Shown here piece after piece: positions 1 to 8,161 of a DNA stretch of 12,277 nt. This stretch comes from Hondaea fermentalgiana. Taxonomy: Eukaryota; Sar; Bigyra; Thraustochytrida; Thraustochytriidae. The notes under the pieces were generated by a model that saw only the letters and a list, made by a program, of their open reading frames with translations, was not told the origin of the DNA and made no database searches. Where the stretch lies: positions 7,430-19,706 of the forward strand of contig NPFB01000225.1 in assembly GCA_014084085.1 (NCBI GenBank). Reading direction: 5' to 3'. A program made the position numbers and the translations under genes. Every line of letters starts with the position of its first letter. The first letter of the stretch is position 1.

Positions 1-2889
1 CCGAATGCCACGACTCGTTTCGAGGGCGTCGAGCTTTACCGCATGGGTCAGACTAATGTGCTCGCGCGCTATCCGTGGCACGTGCATGTGATTGGCGAGG
101 GTGGCTTTCGCTCGTACCTCAAACACTCGAGCATGCACCATACATTCTACCGCTGCGCCACCATCCATGGAACGCACAACACGCTTGTACAGGACAACGT
201 CGCCTACGATGCCATCGGGCACTGCTTTTACAGTGGCGAGGACGGCGTTGAAGAGAACAATACGGTCGCGTTCAATCTAGGTAGCCATGTGCATTTCATG
301 GAGTACCCGCGAACGGCCTACGCACAAAAGATGTCGGCCATTTCGAGCTACGAAAATCTCACCCAGCCTGCTGACACGACCGCGTCACCCTTTTACATTA
401 CCAATGCATACAACTCGTACATTGGCAACGCCGCTTCGGGAGGTTACGCGGGTTTTGCGGTGGTGCGACTGCCCAAGCCCATCATGGTGTTTCGCGACGC
501 GCAGACGCGCTCGGGTCGTGACGTGCCTCACTCGCTTCCCTTTCTCGCTTTTGAGGGCAACAGCTGCCACTCCGTAGGGTCGTCGTGGTGGGTCTTTCAG
601 TCGTGCATTTACGTTGGTGGTCAGTTGTGGCACCCGAGCGCAGATTCGAGCGCGCTCTCGTACAATCCGGGCCGCATCGTCTCAGGCCGCGACACAAAGT
701 GCACCACAGCAGACGGCTCGCTCGTCAAATGCCCTCTGGTCATGAACAATACTAAAATTTTCCTGAGCAACATTGGAATCAACAACTGGGGCGCTCGAGG
801 AAGCATCGATGCCTTTGAGGCGCATGACACCATGCGCGCCGCAGCCATCATTGGCTCGCACTATGTGCACAACATGCTGACCGAGTGCCGTACTTCGTCG
901 GGCTTTGTACCAGAGAAACCGAGCTCGCACTACTACGAAAAGCTCTGGCACCTAGGAAAGCACGTGGGTTTCGAGTGGTACGACACGCTGCAGGCACATC
1001 TGATTGACGGCATCACCTTTCGTAATTGCGGAAATGCCAAAAAGAACTACCCCGTGTGGCGCTTTCTCACACACTCGGACAGATATGTGCCAGGTCTGAT
1101 GCAGAGCTCACGACGCGTCAAGTACGAGAATGTAGACCGCGAGGCCCTGGTGATGCCCTCGTCTCAGAGTCTCCTTTCGGTGAGCGGTGCTTTGGCCAAC
1201 TGGATGGATGACGACGGCACTGCTTTCGGCGGTGTCGAGGACGGCTCGAGTGGACCCAAGCTCATTGGCGCTGCGCGTGATGGCGTCGAGTGGTGGCGCC
1301 TCGACGACAATTGCACGCAAGAGGGCATGTGGTACAATTGCGACCGACTGGCACCCGCATCGGGTCAACGACGGGGCGTAGGAAGCTTTACGGCCGTGGT
1401 GGATCCGGATGTGCAGGCTCAGTTCGCGGCCAACAACATTTGCATGAATGTTGGCTCAACGCCTTGCCCTCGCATTGGCTCGGCCATGCACCTCGGACAA
1501 GCAGGCGATCCTGCAGAGGTGGGTCTTCCCATCCGCGGCAACGCCGTAGTGACAGGTCCTACCAACGGACTGGGCTGGCTTCTCCTCTTTGACGCTGGTT
1601 CGCCAGTGAGCGCCAAGTTTTCCAAGCCTCAGATTGACGAGGACGACACCGTCATCATTGTTATGCCATATCCCGCCGGAACGACATTTCGCGTCACTTA
1701 CGAGGCAGTGTCTTGGTGCAAGCCCAAGTACAATACCTGCGAGCACGTATTCACCAAGGCGACGTCACTACGCGAGATGCTCGACGGCGTTGGCGATCAG
1801 TATTACTTTAGCGCGAGTCGCGGGCTCTTTTTTGTCCGCTTCACGCCTCAGAAACGGGATGCCCTCGACTTTTCCCAAGCTCCTGGCTATGGTAATCTTG
1901 GTCTTTCTTACTTTGAGCATGACAACATGACGAGAATCCCCGGTACCGTCTCTGGCGGAGGAATTGTGATCGAGGCCAGCGGGTGCACGCTCAATGCAAC
2001 GAACGAGAACTTTTGTGAAAAGTCGGAATATGATGACACGGATATCTGCTCGGAATTTGGATATCCGGCGGGCAGCACGCAGATTGCCTACGACACATGT
2101 GTTCCTTCCTCTGCAGTGGTGCTGCCAACGTTCAACCCAACAAGGGCACCAACGACATTGGCTCCGACGCAGACACCGACGCAGACGCCAACGACATTGG
2201 CGCCCACGCAGACACCAACGCAGACGCCGACGACATTGGCTCCGACGCAGACACCAACGCAGACGCCGACGACATTGGCTCCGACGCAGACACCGACGCA
2301 GACGCCAACGACGTTGGCGCCCACCCAGACACCGACGCAGACACCAACGACATTGGCTCCAACGCAGACACCGACGCAGACGCCAACGACATTGGCGCCA
2401 ACGAGCGCGGACTCAGAAGCATGCACAGTGTCGACCATGGAGGGCAGATACATTGGACCGACGAGTAAGACCGTATTGGTGACCGTGTGGGAGGTGGATT
2501 CGGTGACGGCATGCCAGGACGAGTGCCGAAAGCACGAGGCATGCCAGGCGTACAATTACAAGGGAGAGAAGAGACGTTGCAACCTTTTGCGAAAGGATAC
2601 GCACGAGCTCCTGTACAAGGATGCGTGGACTTCTGGCTTCTTTGATTGCCCAGGCGATGAACCCGTAACTTCGTTCTGCCGACACCACGATACGACCGCG
2701 ACGGGCACGCTGTTGCGAAGCTTTTCGACCCGTTGGAATTATCGCTACTGTCAGCGGCAGTGCTTGAACGATGCGGCGTGTGTCCATTACGTCTTGCAAG
2801 AGGGCTCCTGCACGTTGCTGTCGGCCTTTGCGAGTTCATCTCCTCTGAGCGGCGCGACGTCGGGTCCCCGCGAGTGCAAACCATTGTAA
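1..2889 (+). CDS. CEMIP/TMEM2-like extracellular beta-helix protein with Thr/Pro stalk and two PAN/apple domains (5' partial)
   Basis: The frame is open from base 1, and residues before the first in-window ATG (43) already match the family ('GVELYRMGQ', then 'LARYPWHVHVIG'), so the true start lies upstream. Numbering from ATG 43: about 1-370 resembles the parallel beta-helix core of CEMIP/TMEM2 ('DNVAYDAIGHCFY', 'EDGVEENNT', 'LIDGITFRNCGN' near 320-331); 387-427 resembles their 'MDxDGT' segment; 510-603 resembles their C-terminal 'WLLxF...YPxGTTF...YYF...GLFFVRF' block. Residues 703-787 are a Thr/Pro stalk. Two PAN/apple modules follow, with cysteines 794/824/828/834/846/869 and 879/903/907/913/923/945. 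Several N-x-S/T sites fit a secreted glycoprotein. No C-terminal membrane anchor is visible. Family members in animals bind or depolymerise hyaluronan; PAN modules bind protein or carbohydrate. Any polysaccharide role here is inference. The N-terminal G8 domain expected of the family would be off-window. Codon third positions are mixed, unlike the transporter gene. It is convergent with that gene. Confidence 0.85.
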   Translation, partial: PNATTRFEGVELYRMGQTNVLARYPWHVHVIGEGGFRSYLKHSSMHHTFYRCATIHGTHNTLVQDNVAYDAIGHCFYSGEDGVEENNTVAFNLGSHVHFMEYPRTAYAQKMSAISSYENLTQPADTTASPFYITNAYNSYIGNAASGGYAGFAVVRLPKPIMVFRDAQTRSGRDVPHSLPFLAFEGNSCHSVGSSWWVFQSCIYVGGQLWHPSADSSALSYNPGRIVSGRDTKCTTADGSLVKCPLVMNNTKIFLSNIGINNWGARGSIDAFEAHDTMRAAAIIGSHYVHNMLTECRTSSGFVPEKPSSHYYEKLWHLGKHVGFEWYDTLQAHLIDGITFRNCGNAKKNYPVWRFLTHSDRYVPGLMQSSRRVKYENVDREALVMPSSQSLLSVSGALANWMDDDGTAFGGVEDGSSGPKLIGAARDGVEWWRLDDNCTQEGMWYNCDRLAPASGQRRGVGSFTAVVDPDVQAQFAANNICMNVGSTPCPRIGSAMHLGQAGDPAEVGLPIRGNAVVTGPTNGLGWLLLFDAGSPVSAKFSKPQIDEDDTVIIVMPYPAGTTFRVTYEAVSWCKPKYNTCEHVFTKATSLREMLDGVGDQYYFSASRGLFFVRFTPQKRDALDFSQAPGYGNLGLSYFEHDNMTRIPGTVSGGGIVIEASGCTLNATNENFCEKSEYDDTDICSEFGYPAGSTQIAYDTCVPSSAVVLPTFNPTRAPTTLAPTQTPTQTPTTLAPTQTPTQTPTTLAPTQTPTQTPTTLAPTQTPTQTPTTLAPTQTPTQTPTTLAPTQTPTQTPTTLAPTSADSEACTVSTMEGRYIGPTSKTVLVTVWEVDSVTACQDECRKHEACQAYNYKGEKRRCNLLRKDTHELLYKDAWTSGFFDCPGDEPVTSFCRHHDTTATGTLLRSFSTRWNYRYCQRQCLNDAACVHYVLQEGSCTLLSAFASSSPLSGATSGPRECKPL
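2149..2403 (+). repeat. In-frame 39-bp tandem repeat (13-residue PTTLAPTQTPTQT unit)
   Basis: Six full 39-bp units (starts 2149, 2188, 2227, 2266, 2305, 2344) are followed by a 21-bp partial unit. Each full unit encodes PTTLAPTQTPTQT without exception. The nucleotide differences I see between units all fall at third codon positions (for example gct/ccg versus gcg/ccc for the Ala-Pro pair). The segment is probably an O-glycosylated, extended linker between the beta-helix region and the PAN modules. Thr/Pro linkers of this kind are common in secreted stramenopile proteins. Confidence 0.95.
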
Positions 2890-3213
2890 TTTGGAGGGCC
2901 AAGCAGGCCGCACCAAACGATCTCTAAATAACTGACTGTGACTGATGATACTTGAGAGCAAACTTTGGATCCGTCGAGGCAGGCAGGCCGGCAGACGTAT
3001 ACATGGGCAGCGCGCAGCAGGAAGAGAAACGAAAAAAGGGAGAAGACGAGGAATAAAGAGAAAAAAATAGCTCAAAGTAGGCGCCATCGCAGTGCGGGGT
3101 GGCGAGGGAGAAGAGGAAGAAATAAGTTAGGGCAGCGAATGCATGAATGAAATGTGACGTTACAGCGGGGATGGAAGAGACGATTTGACGCCTTTTGTCG
3201 TCGTCGAGTACAT
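2890..3213. other. Convergent 3' intergenic spacer
   Basis: This 324-bp stretch separates the stop codons of two convergent genes, so it must hold both 3' ends. The + strand is purine-rich between about 3017 and 3067. I see no gene in it. The + strand has an AATAAA; I found no canonical AATAAA for the - strand transcript. Confidence 0.7.
3052..3057 (+). terminator. Candidate polyadenylation signal AATAAA for the beta-helix/PAN gene
   Basis: A perfect AATAAA hexamer lies 163 bases after the TAA stop at 2889, in a purine-rich context. The position suits a 3' UTR, but many protists do not depend on this hexamer, so the call is tentative. Confidence 0.3.
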
Positions 3214-4332
3214 TTAGTTGTTGCGCTTGTGGCCAGTGAGCACCCAGTAGTTGGTGGGCACCATGGCATACCAGTGGAGCCAGCCAACACCGATGCCAGC
3301 GCCAATGGCGTTGCCGAAGATGACGAGGAAGAGGTTCTTGCCAAGGAAGTCACCAACGGAAACGTCGGCGCCGTTGTACATGCCGAGGGGGACGAGGAAC
3401 ATGTTGGCGACACTGTGCTCAAAACCGCAGGCAACGAAAGCGGTAATGGGCAACCAAAGAACAATCATCTTGCCATGGGCGGACTTGACGCAGGCAGCCT
3501 GGAACACGGCAATGTTGACGAGCCAGTTGGCAGCGATGGCGCGGGCAAAGCGAATACCGAGGCCACCAGCGACCTTCTTCTCGGCGACGGCGACGACAAA
3601 GTTGGTTGCGGCTTCCGAGGTGACAACCATGGGGCTAATGTAGGCGGCCATGAGCGCGCAGGAGAGGAAGTTGCCGACAAAGCTGATGGAGAGGAGCTTG
3701 CACGAGGAGAGGAACTTGCGCATGTTCTCGCGGCGCGGGTCCATGGTGGCAAAGGGCATGGTGCCGTACATCATGTTGGAGGTGAGGAGATCACTGCCGG
3801 TGAGCAGAATGCCGGTAAGACCCATGGGGAAAACGGCGGCAGAGATGAGCGAGTGGAGACCCGGCGCCTCGGCCCAGAAGGCCTTGGTGCCTGCGGCGAG
3901 GACGACGTAGAGGGCGCCACCCCAGGAAAGCATGATACCGGCGAGGATGGCCGAGAGCATCATCTGGACGGGGTTGCGGTCGGCGCGGATGAGAGCGGTG
4001 TTGTTGAGGTCAACCATGGCCTGCTGGCCGGCGCTGAGCTTGAGCTGGGTGGGGGGCTCGGCCGAGCGCTGCGACTCCATGTCGACGTTCTCGCGGGCCT
4101 CCTTGAGCACGCGGCGGGCATCGACGAGGTTCATGCCGGCGCCGCGGAGGTCGTCCTCGCTGAGGAGGGTGATGTCGCGGGGCTCCTTGACGCCGAGCGA
4201 CGCGAGCATGTTCTGCACATCGGAGCGGGCCGAGGGCGAGTCCTGCTGGGGCGCGACGCCGTGGCCGTGGCCGTTCTCGACGTTGGACGACTCGTTGGCC
4301 GAAGTCATGGTGTTGAACGAGGTCTGGAGCAT
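3214..4332 (-). CDS. Formate/nitrite transporter (FNT) family protein with SAM-like N-terminal extension
   Basis: A 372-residue protein of the FNT family: pentameric channel-like transporters for formate, nitrite or other small monovalent anions. Six membrane segments are visible, roughly 125-148, 159-178, 207-233, 262-282, 289-318 and 330-358. Family signatures are present: the loop 'TGSDLLTSN' (178-186, the FNT D/E-L-x-T motif breaking helix 2), 'NWLVNIAV' (269-276), and 'FVACGFEHSVANMF' (299-312), whose His306 matches the central pore histidine of FocA/NirC. Residues 1-120 are a soluble extension longer than in bacterial FNTs; 36-81 look like a SAM-type helical module ('LLSEDDLRGAGM', then a basic helix). 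The ATG at 4332 has A at -3; the in-frame ATG at 4308 (364 residues, ACC before the ATG) is an equal alternative. The frame stays open to an ATG at 4644, but that extension is coded by CTTG-type repeats and is probably leader. Almost every third codon base is G or C, suggesting high expression. Substrate and membrane cannot be told from sequence. Confidence 0.9.
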   Translation of the reverse strand: MLQTSFNTMTSANESSNVENGHGHGVAPQQDSPSARSDVQNMLASLGVKEPRDITLLSEDDLRGAGMNLVDARRVLKEARENVDMESQRSAEPPTQLKLSAGQQAMVDLNNTALIRADRNPVQMMLSAILAGIMLSWGGALYVVLAAGTKAFWAEAPGLHSLISAAVFPMGLTGILLTGSDLLTSNMMYGTMPFATMDPRRENMRKFLSSCKLLSISFVGNFLSCALMAAYISPMVVTSEAATNFVVAVAEKKVAGGLGIRFARAIAANWLVNIAVFQAACVKSAHGKMIVLWLPITAFVACGFEHSVANMFLVPLGMYNGADVSVGDFLGKNLFLVIFGNAIGAGIGVGWLHWYAMVPTNYWVLTGHKRNN

Positions 4333-4440
4333 CCTTGCTTGCTTGCTTGTTTGCTTGCCTTGCCTTGCCTTGCTTTGCTTTGCTTGGCTTTGCTTGGCTT
4401 TGGTTTCGGTTTTGCTTTGGTTTCGGTTTTGCTTGGCTCG
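4333..4440 (-). repeat. CTTG/CTTGC/CTTTG-type microsatellite in the transporter 5' leader
   Basis: Immediately upstream of the transporter ATG, the + strand reads as interrupted CTTG, CCTTG, CTTTG, GGCTTTG and GGTTTCGGTTTTG repeats; on the sense (-) strand this is a CAAG/AAGC-rich tract. It starts within a base of the chosen start codon, so it is probably the 5' untranslated leader. It stays open in the transporter frame, where it would encode Lys/Gln/Ser-rich low-complexity sequence. Confidence 0.75.
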
Positions 4441-4784
4441 TTTCGGTTCTGCTGCTGCCGCCGCCGCGCCGGCCTCGCCTCCCCACGTGTCCGGCTCCTG
4501 CTTCCTCCCTCTCGTCACCGCTCGCGGCCTCGCCTTTCTCGCCTTCGCCACTCGCGACAAGCAGCCTCTTCCGCGAGGCGCTTCCTCTTCTTCCCGCGGC
4601 CGAGCTGTGGTCGCCAGCCAGCCAGCCGCGGCTGGCCGGTGCACAACGCGCCGGATCCAATTTCCCGCCGCCGTCCGGAGCGGACCAGTTCTCGCTCATT
4701 GTTCGCGGTTTGTCGTCAGTTCGCTCGTGAAGCCGCGGCGGGAGCGCCTTGCGTGCCTCGCCTCGGCCTGGCCTGGCCCGGCTT

Positions 4785-4814
4785 GGCTCGGCTCGGCTCG
4801 GCTCGGCTCGGCTC
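4785..4814. repeat. (GGCTC)6 microsatellite
   Basis: Six perfect copies of the pentamer GGCTC, preceded by degenerate GGCCT/GGCTT copies from about 4766 and followed by GCC repeats. Confidence 0.9.
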
Positions 4815-4933
4815 GCCGCCGCCGCGCGTGACTCGGCACGGCGCGCGGCGAGAGGCCGACCCGCCGGGACGCCGGGACACGCGGCCGGTCGGCGGGCCGC
4901 CTGCTCTGCTCTGCTCTGCTAACTTGCGAACGT

Positions 4934-4960
4934 GCTTGCTTGCTTGCTTGCTTGCTTGCT
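4934..4960. repeat. (GCTT)n microsatellite
   Basis: Twenty-seven bases of perfect GCTT repeat directly before CATGG. The same CTTG-type motif recurs next to the transporter start codon at 4333, about 600 bp away. Confidence 0.9.
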
Positions 4961-5000
4961 CATGGCTTAGGTGCCCGCCCGCCTTTTCGTCGACCGGCCG

Positions 5001-5460
5001 GGCGGATCTGTGAATCCGAGGCGAGGCCGAAGCGCTTGCAGTCTATGGCGACTCGCGCGTCGGAATCGGGCGCGGCCGCCGCGAACAGCCCGCGCTGCTT
5101 ACCCGCTGCACTGACCTGAGCTGCATTGACATGAAGTGCAGCGCATCGTGCTGCAGAGCGTCGCTTTGCGGCGTAGCAGCTGGGTCTCGGCGGGCCGATT
5201 GGCGGCAGGCCAGCCCGCCTGGCCGCGGAGTCGATCGCTCCGTCTCGCGAGGCGGCGGTGGTGAAAAGGGCGCGGCACCACAGCGCGCTCGGCCCGACCA
5301 TGCCAGGTCGGTGATGGAGGCAAGCAGAGGCGGGTAGCAGCAGCAGGCCGCAGCAAAGCAGACCAGGCTGGTTTGGCCCAGACCGCGGACCCGCGAATCG
5401 TAGCAGCAGGAAGGAAGGCAGCCAAGGAGGAAAAAGGGACAGGAGAGCTGGCTGTAGAAA
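5001..5460. other. GC-rich spacer without recognised gene
   Basis: Non-repetitive, CAG/CTG- and GCC-rich sequence. Open frames occur on both strands, but their products are Arg/Ala/Pro/Ser-rich, resemble no family I know, and overlap in several frames as expected of GC-rich noncoding DNA. A small inverted repeat (GCTGCA ... TGCAGC, about 5120-5142) is the only structure noted. Confidence 0.5.
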
Positions 5461-5580
5461 ATGCAACCAATAGCCAACTATTGCCATGGTTGCAGGCAGC
5501 AGGCATTTTTTATCTTGACACTCTCTGTCAGGACGAGGAGAGTTTGAAATGAACGACCTTTTCCGGAAAAAGTGAACTCA
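5461..5580. promoter_or_regulatory. Candidate regulatory cluster: CCAAT, TGACA/TGTCA inverted repeat, TTTTCCGGAAAA palindrome
   Basis: Within a less GC-rich island of about 120 bp there is a CCAAT (5467-5471), an inverted repeat TGACA-ctctc-TGTCA (5516-5530) and a perfect 12-bp palindrome TTTTCCGGAAAA (5559-5570). Such an island inside very GC-rich flanks could be a promoter or transcription-factor site. No factor can be assigned, and which gene it might serve is unclear. Confidence 0.3.
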
Positions 5581-5743
5581 ACGCAGCGCACTTGCCACTG
5601 GCCGGTCGAGCCTTTGTTTTTCTCCCATTCAAGTTCCTTCCACCGCACGCGTCGCGCTCCCAGACCAGGCCCGGACCTGACCCGGCCGCGGGCAGCACCA
5701 GCGCCAGCAGCGCCAGTCAACAGCACCTGCAGAGCCAGCAGCA

Positions 5744-6010
5744 ATGGCAAATGCAACGAGCTCTACTTCGACTGTAAGCAAAGAAAGGAAAGCACAGCGG
5801 TACCAAACAGCCAGCCGGGCTCAGCGGCGCAGCTCAGCAGGCCTGAGCGCGCGCGCTTCGCGGGGCCAAGCTGGCGCCGAGCTGCCTGCTTTCGCGGAGA
5901 AGCTGCCGGGGCCCCGCAGCCGGGCCAGACTGCAGTGGGGGCCGAGTAGGGGGGCGCCGCCCTCTCTTCCGCGCTTCCACAAGCGTCCCCCGCACTGGCC
6001 ATGGTGGTAG
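5744..6010 (+). CDS. Doubtful small ORF with good start context (88 codons)
   Basis: An ATG in the favourable context GCAGCAATGGC begins an 88-residue frame whose first 11 residues ('MANATSSTSTV') look less biased than the Arg/Ala/Pro-rich remainder. A GTAAGC that could be a splice donor lies just after them, at 5773. The rest resembles translated GC-rich noncoding DNA and has no recognised domain. It lies about 175 bp downstream of the candidate regulatory island. I think it is more likely not a gene; a short first exon of a spliced transcript is the alternative. Confidence 0.12.
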   Translation: MANATSSTSTVSKERKAQRYQTASRAQRRSSAGLSARASRGQAGAELPAFAEKLPGPRSRARLQWGPSRGAPPSLPRFHKRPPHWPWW

Positions 6011-6210
6011 TCAGACTGGGCCTTCTTCTTGCCCCCTATTTCGAAAGCCGGAATGATGGTGGATGGGTGAACCGAACGGATGGATGGAGACTTCTCGCCG
6101 TCGCTGGTCGCTGGTCGCTCGCTCGCTCTCTCTCCCACCTCGCAGCGGCTGCTGCGGCCAGCCATCCGCCAGGGTGGGCTCGCAGCAGCCCAACCGCCGT
6201 CCGCCAGCAC

Positions 6211-6240
6211 AGCCTGCAGAGCCTGCAGAGCCTGCAGAGC
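6211..6240. repeat. Short 9-bp tandem repeat (AGCCTGCAG x3)
   Basis: Three near-perfect copies of AGCCTGCAG in tandem, the last changing to AGCCGCC. Surrounding sequence is GC-rich spacer. Confidence 0.8.
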
Positions 6241-6477
6241 CGCCGGCCGGAGCGAAGACGTGGCCGCTCGATGTCGCCCGCTTGCTCGGCCACAGCCAGC
6301 GAGCGAGGAACGACGAAAGAATGAAACAATTGAAAGAGCACGCGACAGTGGCGAGTAGCGTAGCAGCTGACCTCCCTCCCACACTCCCCCCGTCCCCCCA
6401 CTCCCCGCCCTCCCTCCCCCTCTACGCAAGCAGCAGCCAGCAGCACTCAACACTGAGAATTCGCGGCCCCCCGGATT

Positions 6478-6559
6478 CCTCTTTCTTCCTTTCATTCATT
6501 CTTTCTTTCTTTGTCGCATTCATTCATTCCTTGCCTGCCTGCCTGCCTGCCTGCCTGCA
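6478..6559. repeat. Compound pyrimidine-rich microsatellite (CTTT / CATT / CCTG)
   Basis: TTTC- and CATT-type repeats run into six tandem CCTG units ending at CTGCAG. The motif changes stepwise (CTTT to CATT to CCTG), as in microsatellites that expand after point mutation. Confidence 0.85.
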
Positions 6560-6937
6560 GCTGCCCGCGCATGCTCGCTCTCGGCCAGCTCGCCTCGGCG
6601 CCCCGCCTCGCTGGGCTGCCACGCGCGCATGCTCGCTCGCCGGCGCGCGGGTCCAGGATGTCGCCGCGCGGTCGAGGATCGCGCTGCGCCTCTCGCTCGC
6701 ACGCCCGCGTCATGGGCGCCGCCGCCGACCGTGGCACGACCCCGGGCCGCGGCCGGGAGGCCCGTGCGTGCGTGCGACGAGGCCGCGGCACACCGCGAGG
6801 TGGGAACTCAAGAAGAGGCGCAGGGAGAAGACGCTGCGAGCGGCAGACACTTGCGCAAACCCTCGCGTAAATCAGACAAACCGCCGCGGCAACACGAGCA
6901 AACCGCCAGGCTGCACAAGCAGCCCGCCAGCCGCCAC

Positions 6938-6973
<36 letters not shown>

Positions 6974-7020
6974 GGAAAGAAAGAAAGGAAAGAAAGAAGG
7001 AAAGAAGGAAAGGAAGAAAG
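6938..7020. repeat. 83-nt uninterrupted homopurine tract (GA/GAAA/GGAA)
   Basis: Every base from 6938 to 7020 is A or G on the + strand: GA dinucleotides, then GGGA, then AAAG, AAGG and related units. Long homopurine/homopyrimidine tracts with mirror symmetry can form intramolecular triplex (H-DNA) and often stall polymerases. Confidence 0.95.
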
Positions 7021-7803
7021 CAGCCGCAGCCGGGAGCACACTTGGGCCGCCAACAAAGTACCGGCCGCCACGCGCGCCGATTCCGCATAGTAGCCGCGCA
7101 GAGTTTGACTGTGCGCCGCCGCGCGCCAAGTGCCCTATTGCCAGCGAACGAATCAGCCTCGCGCGATCGACACGATAGCGAAGAAACACTCCCTCCCTGA
7201 AAAGTTCGCGGGCGCACGTGCGCGCCCTCTCCTCCTCCGCCGCCGCCGCCGTCGCCAGGGCGCGCGTCCTGAGCGAGCGGCCAGGCAGCTCTCCGCTGGC
7301 CAGCCCGCCCGTCTGCGCTGCCCGCCCGCGCGGCGGGACCATATCGCGCGCGCCTCGTCGCACGCACGCTCCGCCGCACGTACGCACGCACGAAGGCGGC
7401 GCGGCGCGGGAATAATTCGCGGGTCTTCGCGCGATGGACGCATGCCGGCTCGTACCAGAAGGGAGGGCGAGCGGCCACAGGCAGCAGGCAGGCCAAGCCC
7501 GGGCTTCGCGCAGCACAGGCGGCAGAGAGCAGAGCATTGCGGACCGGAGCAGGGCAGAGGCTGCTTCGGCTCGCGCCTGCGGTCGATATCCCGCCCCGCC
7601 TCGTCCCGAGTCCGCTCGCAAGATGCCGTCGCCGCCTGTTGGCCGACCCGCCGCCGCGAGCTAGACAGATCCCGGCGCGGCGTCTCCTTTACTCTATACC
7701 TTGGAAAGCACTCTTACAGTTCGTTAGTGCTTGGCGCGACATCTCTCGCGGCGCGGCGGCCGCCGGATCGGCACGACCCGCGAGGAGCGGGAAAGGTCGC
7801 CGC

Positions 7804-7838
7804 GAGGCGAGGCGAGACGAGACGAGACGAGAGAGAGG
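7804..7838. repeat. GAGGC/GAGAC pentanucleotide repeat
   Basis: Degenerate GAGGC then GAGAC units in tandem, ending in GAGA dinucleotides. A further GAGAC pair follows at about 7851-7860. Confidence 0.8.
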
Positions 7839-8138
7839 TCGCCGCGACACGAGACGAGACGCGAGGCACGGCTCGAATCGATGCCCGCAACAAGCTCAAG
7901 CATCAGCAGCCTGGCAGCAGCAGCGCGGCCGCAGCGGATTCCGGATCTCCCGCGGATTCTCTGGGAGGGAGACCTGGAACTTGCGGCCCCCGCAGTGCGG
8001 GCTCGCCGCCGCTGCAGTGCGTGCGTGCGCGCTTCGCGATCCTCTTTCTTTTCTTCTCTCCCTTGTCCGTTTCCTGGGTCTCGTTTCCCTCGCGCTACGG
8101 TTCGGACTTGGAGACCGAGGCTGCGATCGACGGATCGA

Positions 8139-8161
8139 CCATCCATCCATCCCTCCATCCC
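8139..8161. repeat. (CCAT)n/CCCT microsatellite
   Basis: Tandem CCAT units interrupted by CCCT, within GC-rich spacer. Confidence 0.8.

Larger units (their letters stand above)
4441..5000 (-). promoter_or_regulatory. Probable leader/promoter region of the FNT transporter gene
   Basis: The region is GC-rich and has no recognisable gene. It contains (GGCTC)6 at 4785-4814, a CTCTG repeat at 4901-4920 and a GCTT repeat at 4934-4960. If the transcript begins beyond 4963, the - strand carries a 14-codon upstream reading frame (ATG at 4963, TAG at 4919) coded mostly by the GCTT repeat. No clear TATA box is visible. The promoter role is inferred only from position upstream of the transporter. Confidence 0.35.

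Noticed and set aside
2088..2902. Long open frames on the opposite strand and in other frames across the 39-bp repeat
   Set aside because: A 39-bp period is a multiple of three, so all six frames stay open through the repeat; these are shadows of the Thr/Pro stalk.
3154..5013. 619-codon + strand open frame opposite the transporter
   Set aside because: It is antisense to a confidently identified FNT gene and is open because that gene uses almost only G/C third positions; the product has no family resemblance and continues into repeats.
4960..5487. 175-codon - strand frame beginning with a hydrophobic, signal-peptide-like stretch and a good ATG context
   Set aside because: The hydrophobic start is the only gene-like feature; the rest is composition-driven Ala/Arg/Pro sequence ending in the GCTT repeat. 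Kept as unlikely without transcript support.
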